From: Halotia branconii CENA392
GTDB taxonomy: Bacteria > Cyanobacteriota > Cyanobacteriia > Cyanobacteriales > Nostocaceae
DNA length: 64,000 nucleotides
NCBI RefSeq assembly: GCF_029953635.1
Contig: NZ_CP124543.1
Location: 5,063,455 to 5,127,454, forward strand
Direction: 5' to 3'
Below are positions 57,335 through 64,000 of this stretch, piece after piece. The notes beneath the pieces were generated by a model that searched no databases, was not told where the DNA came from, and saw only the letters and a program-made list of their open reading frames with translations. The translations under genes and the position numbers were made by a program. Each line of letters starts with the position of its first letter. The stretch's first letter is position 1.

Positions 57335-59899
57335 ATGCAGCCAATTCGTACATTTAACGTTTCTCCTTCACTACCGCCGCGACTTGAACCGCTGCGGCGG
57401 CTGGCATATAACTTGCACTGGGATTGGAACGTTGAGTCTAAAGATTTATTTCGGCGTTTAGACCCCGACCTATGGGAGTCTAGTCATCATAATCCAGTGC
57501 TAATGCTGGGTACTATCAGTCAAGGACGGCTTTTAGAAGTTGTCGAAGATGAAGGCTTTCTAGCGCAAATGGATCGAGCTAACCGTCAGTTAGAAGATTA
57601 TTTGCAAGAACGAACTTGGTATCAAAAACAACGCAGCCAACAGCCAAAAGAATGCTATGCCTATTTTTCGGCTGAATTTGGACTTGTAGATTGTTTACCT
57701 ATTTATTCTGGAGGCTTAGGTGTTCTCGCCGGGGATCACCTCAAATCTGCCAGTGATTTGGGGCTACCTCTTGTTGGTGTTGGCTTGTTATACCAACAAG
57801 GGTATTTTGCTCAGTACCTCAATGCCGATGGCTGGCAACAGGAACGTTACCTGAGCAATGATTTTTACAATATGCCCCTACACCTGGAGCGCAATTCTGA
57901 TGGTTCAGAACTGCGGATTGCAGTCGAGTATCCAGGACGCAAGGTGTACGCCAGAGTTTGGCGTGTCCAGGTGGGAATGGTTCCACTGTACATGCTAGAC
58001 ACTAATATCGAACCCAACAATCCCTACGACCACGACATCACAGATCAGCTATACGGTGGCGACATCGATATGCGTATCCACCAGGAAATGATGTTGGGAA
58101 TTGGTGGTGTCCAAATGCTGAAGGCGCTGGGATACAATGTCACTGCCTACCACATGAATGAAGGTCATGCGGGATTTTCGGCATTAGAACGCATTCGTAT
58201 TCTCATGCAAGAAGAGAAGCTAAATTATGCTCAAGCTAGACAGATAGTAGCTTCTAGCAATATCTTTACTACCCATACACCAGTACCAGCAGGAATTGAC
58301 TTGTTTGCTCCCGACAAAATGTTGTATTACCTGGGGCATTACGCAGAAATTTTTGGCTTGCCCAAAGAGCAATTTTTAGGACTGGGGCGTGAAAACACTG
58401 GTGATTTATCCGGGCCTTTTAGTATGGCGGTACTAGCCTTGAAAATGGCGACATTTTCTAACGGTGTCGCCCAACTGCATGGTGTGGTGTCACGACAGAT
58501 GTTTCAAGGTTTATGGAAGAAAGTTCCAGTCGAAGAAGTGCCAATTGCAGCTATTACCAACGGTGTCCATGCTCGTAGCTGTGTCGCTAAATCGACTCAA
58601 GAACTATACGATCGCTACCTAGGGCCAAACTGGTCTTCCCTACCACCAGATAACCAGTTGTGGGAGCGAATGGACGCGATTCCCGATGAGGAGTTGTGGC
58701 GCAATCACGAACGCTGCCGCTTAGATATGATTTTGTATGTGCGAGATCATTTAGTCAAGCATTTACGCGATCGCGGCGCTTCCGCCTCAGAAATTGACCA
58801 AGCCCAAGAAGTTCTTGATCCTAATGTCTTAACCATTGGTTTTGCCCGTCGCTTTGCCACCTACAAACGTGCTACTCTCTGGATGCGTGATTTAGAACGC
58901 ATTAAGCGGATTTTGTTGGGGAACAAAAACCGAAAAGTGCAGTTTGTAATTGCTGGTAAAGCCCATCCCAAAGATATCCCTGGGAAAGAACTGATCCGCG
59001 ACATCAATCACTTTATCCACGAACAACATTTAGAAAAACAAGTGGTGTTCGTTCCTAACTACGACATTCACATCGCCCGATTGATGGTGGCGGGTTGTGA
59101 TATCTGGTTGAATACGCCGCGTCGTCCCAGAGAAGCCTCTGGGACTAGTGGCATGAAAGCCGCAATGAATGGATTGCCTAATTTAAGCGTCCTAGATGGC
59201 TGGTGGGATGAAGCTGATTATGTCCGCACAGGTTGGGCAATTGGACACGGTGAAAATTACGACGATCCTAATTATCAGGACGAAATAGAAGCTAACGCCC
59301 TCTATGAGTTACTAGAAAAGGAAGTCGTACCGCTGTTTTATGATCACCGGGATGTCGATGGCTTACCCCGCTGGTGGGTTGCCAAAATGAAAGATGCCAT
59401 CCGGTTAAATTGTCCGTTCTTTAACACAGCGCGGATGGTGCGAGAATATGCTCAAAGAGCTTATTTCCCAGCCAGCGATCGCTATCATACTCTGACAGCC
59501 GATAACTATGCCCCAGTCAAAGAATTAGCTGCTTGGAAAGCAAAATTAAGCGAAGATTGGTTCAATATCAAAATTAAAGATATTGATGTATCGGCAGCTG
59601 CGGATATTGAAGTTAACCAAACCGTTACCGTCAAAGCCAAAATTGACTTGTCAACTTTGACAAATGATGATGTGCAAGTGGAATTATATCAAGGTGCGAT
59701 CAATCCTAATGGCGATATCGTCAACGCTACACCAGTAGTAATGCATCACCAAGGACAAGATGGACAAAAATTGAGTACTTACACAGCCGACATCACTTAC
59801 ACCACCTCTGGTTTGCAAGGCTTGTCTTTGCGTGTGTTGCCAAGAAACCAATATTTGTCTAGTCCTTATGAACCAAGATTGATTGCTTGGGCAGAATGA
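57335..59899 (+). CDS. glgP: Glycogen (alpha-glucan) phosphorylase, short form
   Basis: 854 aa. It releases glucose 1-phosphate from glycogen using phosphate. It belongs to the form with an N-terminal DUF3417-like region (PSLPPRLEPLRRLAYNLHWDWN) and lacks the long plant-type extension. Seen: GGLGVLAGDHLKSASDLGLPLVGVGL, THTPVPAGIDLF, the GFARRFATYKRATL motif, and EASGTSGMKAAMNGLPNLSVLDGWW, which carries the pyridoxal-phosphate lysine. A C-terminal beta domain (VNQTVTVKAKIDLSTLT) completes it. Together with the debranching enzyme and amylase it degrades glycogen at night. ATG at 57335; the upstream bases are AT-rich and free of repeats for 280 bases. Confidence 0.95.
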   Translation: MQPIRTFNVSPSLPPRLEPLRRLAYNLHWDWNVESKDLFRRLDPDLWESSHHNPVLMLGTISQGRLLEVVEDEGFLAQMDRANRQLEDYLQERTWYQKQRSQQPKECYAYFSAEFGLVDCLPIYSGGLGVLAGDHLKSASDLGLPLVGVGLLYQQGYFAQYLNADGWQQERYLSNDFYNMPLHLERNSDGSELRIAVEYPGRKVYARVWRVQVGMVPLYMLDTNIEPNNPYDHDITDQLYGGDIDMRIHQEMMLGIGGVQMLKALGYNVTAYHMNEGHAGFSALERIRILMQEEKLNYAQARQIVASSNIFTTHTPVPAGIDLFAPDKMLYYLGHYAEIFGLPKEQFLGLGRENTGDLSGPFSMAVLALKMATFSNGVAQLHGVVSRQMFQGLWKKVPVEEVPIAAITNGVHARSCVAKSTQELYDRYLGPNWSSLPPDNQLWERMDAIPDEELWRNHERCRLDMILYVRDHLVKHLRDRGASASEIDQAQEVLDPNVLTIGFARRFATYKRATLWMRDLERIKRILLGNKNRKVQFVIAGKAHPKDIPGKELIRDINHFIHEQHLEKQVVFVPNYDIHIARLMVAGCDIWLNTPRRPREASGTSGMKAAMNGLPNLSVLDGWWDEADYVRTGWAIGHGENYDDPNYQDEIEANALYELLEKEVVPLFYDHRDVDGLPRWWVAKMKDAIRLNCPFFNTARMVREYAQRAYFPASDRYHTLTADNYAPVKELAAWKAKLSEDWFNIKIKDIDVSAAADIEVNQTVTVKAKIDLSTLTNDDVQVELYQGAINPNGDIVNATPVVMHHQGQDGQKLSTYTADITYTTSGLQGLSLRVLPRNQYLSSPYEPRLIAWAE

Positions 59900-60009
59900 A
59901 TTAGGGACTAGGAATTAGGGGCTAGGGGCTAGAAATTATTCTAGTTGCAACCAAACTTAAGACGCTCAACGATTTAGAAAACTAGGAATTAGGGACTAGG
60001 GGCTAGAAA
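59900..60009. repeat. GGGGCTAG heptamer tract after glgP
   Basis: GGGACTAGGAATTAGGGGCT is repeated at 59905-59930 and again at 59984-60007 with small changes, typical STRR. It overlaps the end of the DUF429 gene on the other strand. Confidence 0.75.
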
Positions 60010-60744
60010 TTACTCTAGCCCCTTTTTCATAGGAATGATAATGTAGCCAGTAGTGCGATCGCCTAGTACTAAATTGCGCTGTTCACCCCAATACCACCAG
60101 TATGCTGCTACATAAGCGCAAATTAAGCTGTCTAGTTTATCTTCGGTTGCTTTGAGGGCTGCGCCAGTGGTGGGAATTTCTAAAGCAAAGGAACCGCTGA
60201 GGCGCAGAGGAGGAGAAAGAGAGGGTAAGATATTAAGAGTGTAATTGTAAAGTTTAATTAATTCTAAACGACGCTCATTGATACGTCCTTTTTTGTATTT
60301 AAGAATGCGTTTTAAATTAAATAAATTAACTATTGCTGGGTGGGGAAAAACTTCTATTTGATATCTACCAAATTTTTGGGGATCAATAGTGGGTGCATGT
60401 GCAAAACCACGGGCTTCTAGTTCTAAGCCAAAGTTGATAGTGCGTTGTGCAAAAGGTAAGTTTTGGTTGGCTGGATAGCAGCCAGCATGATATTTACCAA
60501 AGTATTTGTGAGTAAGTTTATCAGGTAAGCGACTCCCTGTGGCGTTGGGGATGAGGGTGGGTGCATCTACAGCAATAATGGCTGGTTCATCCTGTTGTAC
60601 ACGCTGATCAATCCAAGCTAATATGTCTGCAATGGCATCTTCGCGGTCTAGATCAAGTAATTGCAGTTGTCCGTCGATTAATTTTAAGCAACACAAGCCG
60701 CTAGGTTGAGATTTCCAGCCTAAATCAATACCGATAAATTTCAT
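60010..60744 (-). CDS. DUF429 domain protein
   Basis: 244 aa. DUF429 has an RNase H-like fold and unknown substrate; signs are KFIGIDLGWKSQPSGLCCL (first acidic strand), PAIIAVDAPTLIPNATGSR (second acidic strand), and RTINFGLELEARGFA, FEVFPHPAIVNLF, with DKLDSLICAYVAAYWWYWG (final acidic helix). This is a predicted nuclease or resolvase-like enzyme. The C-terminus is followed by a heptamer tract. The start at 60744 is a clean ATG. There is no operon partner; the neighbouring gene remnant at 60786-60931 is on the same strand upstream. Confidence 0.8.
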   Translation of the reverse strand: MKFIGIDLGWKSQPSGLCCLKLIDGQLQLLDLDREDAIADILAWIDQRVQQDEPAIIAVDAPTLIPNATGSRLPDKLTHKYFGKYHAGCYPANQNLPFAQRTINFGLELEARGFAHAPTIDPQKFGRYQIEVFPHPAIVNLFNLKRILKYKKGRINERRLELIKLYNYTLNILPSLSPPLRLSGSFALEIPTTGAALKATEDKLDSLICAYVAAYWWYWGEQRNLVLGDRTTGYIIIPMKKGLE

Positions 60745-60785
60745 GGTGTAACCATACTTACCAAATTAGCTTAACTCAGACCATT

Positions 60786-60931
60786 TCACGAAATTGCTGA
60801 TACAAATGATTGGTCTTTGTCTTTATTTGTTTTTGAGAGAACTGGCGCAGTACGTCCGGGTTTCTTGGCACTCAACTTTTTAAGACAGCGAAAAATGCGG
60901 TCTTGGGTTTTACCAAGAGGAGCAATTTTTC
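60786..60931 (-). pseudogene. Possible 3' remnant of an unidentified gene
   Basis: A 46-codon frame with no start codon reads IAPLGKTQDRIFRCLKKLSA, then KKPGRTAPVLSKTNKDKD, to a stop near 60786. The basic composition and codon pattern look like real coding DNA, and the frame is closed by a TGA at its 5' side. The last codons overlap the CCATTTCACGAAATT repeat end. I do not recognise the parent gene. Confidence 0.3.
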
Positions 60932-61038
60932 AAGATATTTTTCTTGTTAATTTTCAATTTGACATTTTTAATTTTTAATTCAAAAAAGGTCCCTGTGTCC
61001 GCGATAAAATTCTCAAGCACAACAGCGCAGTTATTCTC

Positions 61039-61872
61039 ATGCAAGTCAATTGGCAAACTGTCAAAACTTACGAAGATATCTTATATCACAAAACTGATGG
61101 CATCGCTAAAATTACCATCAACCGCCCCCATAAACGTAATGCCTTCCGTCCTAAAACTGTCTTTGAACTATACGATGCTTTCTGTGATGCCCGTGAAGAT
61201 ACAAATATTGGAGTAGTACTCTTCACAGGTGCTGGGCCACACACAGACGGCAAATATGCTTTTTGTGCTGGTGGTGATCAAAGTGTGCGGGGACAAGCTG
61301 GTTACGTGGATGATGCTGGTATTCCTCGCTTGAATGTCCTGGACTTGCAGCGCTTAATTCGTTCCATGCCTAAAGTCGTAATTGCTTTAGTTGCGGGATA
61401 TGCGATCGGTGGTGGACACGTCTTACACTTAATTTGTGACCTCACCATTGCTGCCGATAACGCTATTTTCGGACAGACTGGCCCGAAAGTTGGCAGTTTC
61501 GACGGAGGTTTTGGTGCTAGCTATCTCGCCCGCATTGTGGGGCAAAAAAAAGCACGAGAGATTTGGTTTCTCTGCCGCCAATATGATGCCCAACAAGCTC
61601 AAGACATGGGCTTAGTAAATTGTGTTGTCCCAGTCGAACAATTAGAAACCGAAGGCATTCAATGGGCGCAAGAGATTTTAGAAAAAAGTCCGATTGCAAT
61701 TCGCTGTCTCAAAGCAGCATTTAATGCTGATTGTGATGGACAAGCTGGTTTACAAGAACTGGCAGGGAATGCCACCCTACTTTATTACATGACAGAAGAA
61801 GGGTCTGAGGGAAAACAAGCTTTTCTAGAAAAACGTCCACCGAATTTTCGTACTTTCCCCTGGCTACCTTAA
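61039..61872 (+). CDS. menB: 1,4-dihydroxy-2-naphthoyl-CoA synthase
   Basis: 277 aa of the crotonase family. It closes the second ring in phylloquinone (photosystem I) synthesis. Motifs: ITINRPHKRNAFRPKTVFEL, the oxyanion-hole FCAGGDQSVRG, KVVIALVAGYAIGGGHVLHL, DNAIFGQTGPKVGSFDGGFG (MenB-specific), and EGSEGKQAFLEKRPPNF at the end. The length is normal. The start is the ATG at 61039. A strong terminator follows. No other men gene is in the window. Confidence 0.95.
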   Translation: MQVNWQTVKTYEDILYHKTDGIAKITINRPHKRNAFRPKTVFELYDAFCDAREDTNIGVVLFTGAGPHTDGKYAFCAGGDQSVRGQAGYVDDAGIPRLNVLDLQRLIRSMPKVVIALVAGYAIGGGHVLHLICDLTIAADNAIFGQTGPKVGSFDGGFGASYLARIVGQKKAREIWFLCRQYDAQQAQDMGLVNCVVPVEQLETEGIQWAQEILEKSPIAIRCLKAAFNADCDGQAGLQELAGNATLLYYMTEEGSEGKQAFLEKRPPNFRTFPWLP

Positions 61873-61879
61873 AAATTGC

Positions 61880-61912
61880 AAAAATCGCACCTTGTTTAAG
61901 GGTGCGATTTTT
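61880..61912. terminator. Rho-independent terminator of menB
   Basis: AAAAATCGCACC-TTGTTTAA-GGGTGCGATTTTT: a GC-rich stem with a T-run, starting 8 bases after the menB stop codon. Confidence 0.9.
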
Positions 61913-62000
61913 AAAGATGTCAAATTAACAGCACTAGAAATCTTAAAGATAAATCTTAATATTAAGCGGACTAAAAATGGAGTCCAGTGATTAACGATGA

Positions 62001-62309
62001 TTAAATTCGTACTGTCTCAACCTCTTGTGAAGAACAGTGAACTGTTTCCTCCACAGGGGTAAGAACTGTATTGTCTACATTAGAAACCATAGAGTGAGAA
62101 ACACTTAAAACTCGTGTTGCATCTGGTAAAATCCAAGCATCTTCTAAAGACTCCCAAGAAGGTGCAAAAGGTGGAAGCGCTAAAGAGCAAGCTTTCCAAC
62201 TTGCTTGAACTGGCACTCCCAACTGTTGACACGTTCCACCACGGCGACCCTCTGGCTTATAATGACGACAATATCGACAGGCAGATGTCAAGAATTTAAT
62301 GGGTTTCAT
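62001..62309 (-). CDS. Small cysteine-rich protein conserved in cyanobacteria
   Basis: 102 aa. The N-terminal half has four cysteines in a C-x2-C-x(12)-C-x(13)-C pattern (SACRYCRHY, GGTCQQLGVP, SWKACSLA), so a zinc site is likely, followed by PPFAPSWESLEDAW. The C-terminal half is variable. I recall short proteins with the CRYCRHYxPEGRRGGxC pattern in many cyanobacteria, but no function is established. The start at 62309 is a clean ATG. Confidence 0.75.
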   Translation of the reverse strand: MKPIKFLTSACRYCRHYKPEGRRGGTCQQLGVPVQASWKACSLALPPFAPSWESLEDAWILPDATRVLSVSHSMVSNVDNTVLTPVEETVHCSSQEVETVRI

Positions 62310-63071
62310 GTTATTTCATCTTTAGTGCCGTTTATGGCTGATTTGCATCTTTATATTTTGCTTCTAGATATAAATACGTAATATTGCCAGAAAGTTGTTA
62401 TTTTCTCTGGGTTATAGCGATCCCCAGGATAAAATAAACTTTAGGATGTTTTTATATTCTTGTTATATTTGTAAATGATCAGTAGAGTGGATACATATTA
62501 GCTTTGATTAAAACTAGCTGGGGATCAAGATTAAGAGTATCACTTTAGATGCAAATCAAATTTTTACGTCATCCCTCAGACATACTTTAAGAAAGTCTAT
62601 GTCCGATGAAGGGTTATCTATCATTTAGCCTAGTTGGCATTATTTAAATAAAATTATTTGATATATCAACTACTAGAACTATTGTCTTAAAAAACTGCAA
62701 GCTAGTTGAATATTAAACTATTTGACTCAATCAGCGCCAGACTGTTTTGCCAGTAATTGAGATGAATAAATGCAAACTAAATTTTGTAGGCTGTTTTATG
62801 CAGTGCCTTAGAAATAAAATCACAAAAACTATCTTGACAAAAGCTGATCTTCAAAAGCTTGCCCAAATACTTTCTAACTTTTTACTCACAGTCTTTGTCT
62901 TCCACCTATATTTCTTAACAATTGCCAAACAATAGCCACTAAATAAATAATTTTTAAAATTTACCTGGATAGTGAACTTGATAAAAATATCTGTAATTTT
63001 GTTAAGAAAACATTCATTTTATTGAGAATTATTTACTTGTCCATGAAAATGTGACTGTTTAGCCTTAATGA
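62310..63071. other. Long intergenic region
   Basis: About 760 bases, AT-rich. A 57-62 codon frame at 62747-62935 was judged not to be a gene (see rejected). No repeat family shared with the rest of the window was recognised here. Confidence 0.4.
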
Positions 63072-63250
63072 TAGGACTTACGCACTGTACAAATTTATCA
63101 TCTCGTGTATTAACGAAAATACGTTGTTTCAGGCTGCGCTCAATCATCCTTTGATAAATAGCGATCGCCTAAAAAATATTGAAAAATCAAGGTTTAATGC
63201 CTGGAATCCATACCCCATATTTGGTTTTTCCTGTCAATGCGTAAGTCCTA
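63072..63250. mobile_element. 179-bp element with TAGGACTTACGCA ends and AATGA target duplication
   Basis: Left TAGGACTTACGCA and right TGCGTAAGTCCTA are perfect 13-bp inverted repeats. AATGA flanks both sides (63067-63071 and 63251-63255). There is no gene inside, so this is a non-autonomous (MITE) element. The TAGGACTTACGCA end is a frequent word in Nostocales repeats. Confidence 0.85.
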
Positions 63251-63318
63251 AATGATTGTTCCAAATTTAGGTAACAAATTCAGTAAGTTAAGAATCTGGT
63301 TTTTTTAATTTTTAATTT

Positions 63319-63882
63319 TTAATTCCCTGTAGGGGCTGATTGCTTGGCTGCACAGCAAGAACAGACATCCCAACGTTGGAGTTCACCGGGTGGGGTGGGA
63401 CATTGGCATTGAGGACAAAGAGGTAAGCCATGCGATCGCTTTTGCATTGTCTTTGCCCAATCCTCAAAAACAGTATTAGCACTTTTAATAGTAGGTGTAA
63501 CATCACGCTGAAAGTCACTAGCATGACCCAAGTAACTCGGATGCTCTTGTGGCAAAAATGTTTGTGATTGCGGTGTCACCTCTGGTGGACTTCGTCGCCA
63601 TTCAGCAGTAGAGAAGCGAATATCTACCAAAGGTGTAGGTAGTTTTTCATTTAACCTTAACAGCAGGTTCTGCCGTCTAAAAGTCATATTTTGCGCCCAA
63701 GCAGCGCTAGAAGTCGCCACCCGTAAAACATCACGCTGGATTGACAATGGTCGAGTATGGTCAGCAACCGCTGCTCCCACAATTTCTGCCCAACATTCGA
63801 GTAATCGCTGAAATGGTTGCTCTTGCCATTTAGCTTGTTGTTCTAGAACACCTAAAATATCATTAACCGATTTCAACGACAT
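63319..63882 (-). CDS. DUF721/DciA-like protein with C-terminal zinc ribbon
   Basis: 187 aa. The N-terminal 95 residues match DUF721 (DciA-like, helicase-loading accessory): LLECWAEIVGAAVADHTRPL, IQRDVLRVATSSAAWAQNM, FRRQNLLLRLN. The C-terminal part has a zinc-ribbon-like CPQCQCPTPPGEL and CSCCAAK arrangement, common in cyanobacterial members. It may help load or regulate the replicative helicase, as DciA does elsewhere, or bind nucleic acid; this is inferred. Start is the ATG at 63882; the last 118 bases of the window are a GGGGCATTGGGCATGGGGC heptamer tract and promoter-like DNA. Confidence 0.8.
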   Translation of the reverse strand: MSLKSVNDILGVLEQQAKWQEQPFQRLLECWAEIVGAAVADHTRPLSIQRDVLRVATSSAAWAQNMTFRRQNLLLRLNEKLPTPLVDIRFSTAEWRRSPPEVTPQSQTFLPQEHPSYLGHASDFQRDVTPTIKSANTVFEDWAKTMQKRSHGLPLCPQCQCPTPPGELQRWDVCSCCAAKQSAPTGN

Positions 63883-63894
63883 GGTAAAAAATTA

Positions 63895-63935
63895 AGGGAC
63901 ATAGGGTATGGGGCATTGGGCATGGGGCATAGCAG
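63895..63935. repeat. GGGGCATTGGGCATGGGGCAT heptamer tract
   Basis: Same word family as 42885-43010 and the short tract near 46550. Lies upstream of the DUF721 gene start. Confidence 0.75.
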
Positions 63936-64000
63936 AAAGACTTATATAATTTTCTAGTGATATTTCCCTTAGATAATTTTCGCTAAGATTGGCACAAATA

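Noticed and set aside
62747..62935. 62-codon plus-strand frame (KCKLNFVGCF..., hydrophobic end)
   Set aside because: Begins at TTG with no ribosome site, sits in AT-rich intergenic DNA, and shows no family resemblance.

Overview
The window looks like chromosome of a filamentous, probably heterocyst-forming cyanobacterium (Nostocales: Nostoc/Tolypothrix/Calothrix-like). The evidence is the very frequent HIP1 octamer (GCGATCGC), many short tandem heptamer repeats of the STRR type (GGGGCATTGGGCAT, AGGGAACAGGGAAC, GGCTAGGAACTAG, CACTGACTACTGAC), and cyanobacterial genes such as homogentisate phytyltransferase, menB, a CobA-HemD fusion, a GUN4 domain, glgC and a short-form glycogen phosphorylase. 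Genus is an inference; no rRNA is present. The only RNA gene seen is a tRNA with a CAU anticodon at 39434-39507.

Layout. 1-6 kb: end of an MFS transporter, a PrxQ/BCP peroxiredoxin, a photolyase-like pair encoded as two overlapping genes in reversed domain order, a Uma2 nuclease and a large membrane protein. 5.8-10.1 kb is decay-rich: a frameshifted Rpn-type nuclease gene and a second 3' fragment of it, an antitoxin-like gene with an in-frame stop, a DUF433 gene whose partner is cut off, a DUF559 nuclease among palindromic repeats, and a tyrosine-transposase-like gene split by a small inverted-repeat element. 10.1-11.8 kb: a TIR-membrane-GUN4 fusion coupled to a small conserved partner. 12-18 kb is mostly housekeeping: tldD, coaE, cobA/hemD, a TPR protein and hpt. 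18-20 kb: a second DUF559 gene inside an 833-bp unit with inverted ends, next to a 21-bp tandem array. 20-23.5 kb: a CHAT-NTPase-TPR protein with an EACC1-like partner, the architecture of NTP-dependent biological conflict systems. 23.5-31.8 kb: purE, nagA, a small protein with a double-glycine leader, a class II aldolase, a surface PPC-domain protein and a Ser/Thr kinase with WD40 repeats.

32-39.4 kb: a DUF4386-cupin operon divergent from an AraC regulator, a near-consensus CIRCE element in front of an EamA transporter that lacks a clear start, a lipoprotein between inverted repeats, and a complete IS (37829-39345, 16-bp ends, 6-bp target duplication). 39.5-48 kb: glycogen debranching enzyme with a repeat-derived in-frame insert, peroxiredoxins, a glutathione transferase, a DnaJ-like protein and glgC. 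48.8-54.7 kb: a phytochelatin-synthase-like protein, then a minus-strand group made of a subtilase, a protein of four degenerate HTH units, a pentapeptide membrane protein and a free-standing subtilase-propeptide-like protein. 55-64 kb: a GH13 amylase, glgP, a DUF429 protein, menB, a Cys-rich small protein and a DciA-like protein.

Genes that appear to work together: glycogen synthesis and breakdown (glgC, debranching enzyme, GH13 amylase, glgP); redox defence (three thioredoxin-fold peroxidases or redoxins and a GST); and two candidate conflict modules (TIR-GUN4 plus partner; CHAT-NTPase-TPR plus EACC1-like). A recurrent theme is small palindromic or inverted-repeat elements that end up inside coding sequence, as C-terminal tails or an internal linker. 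Function and family calls come from reading the sequence without database searches.
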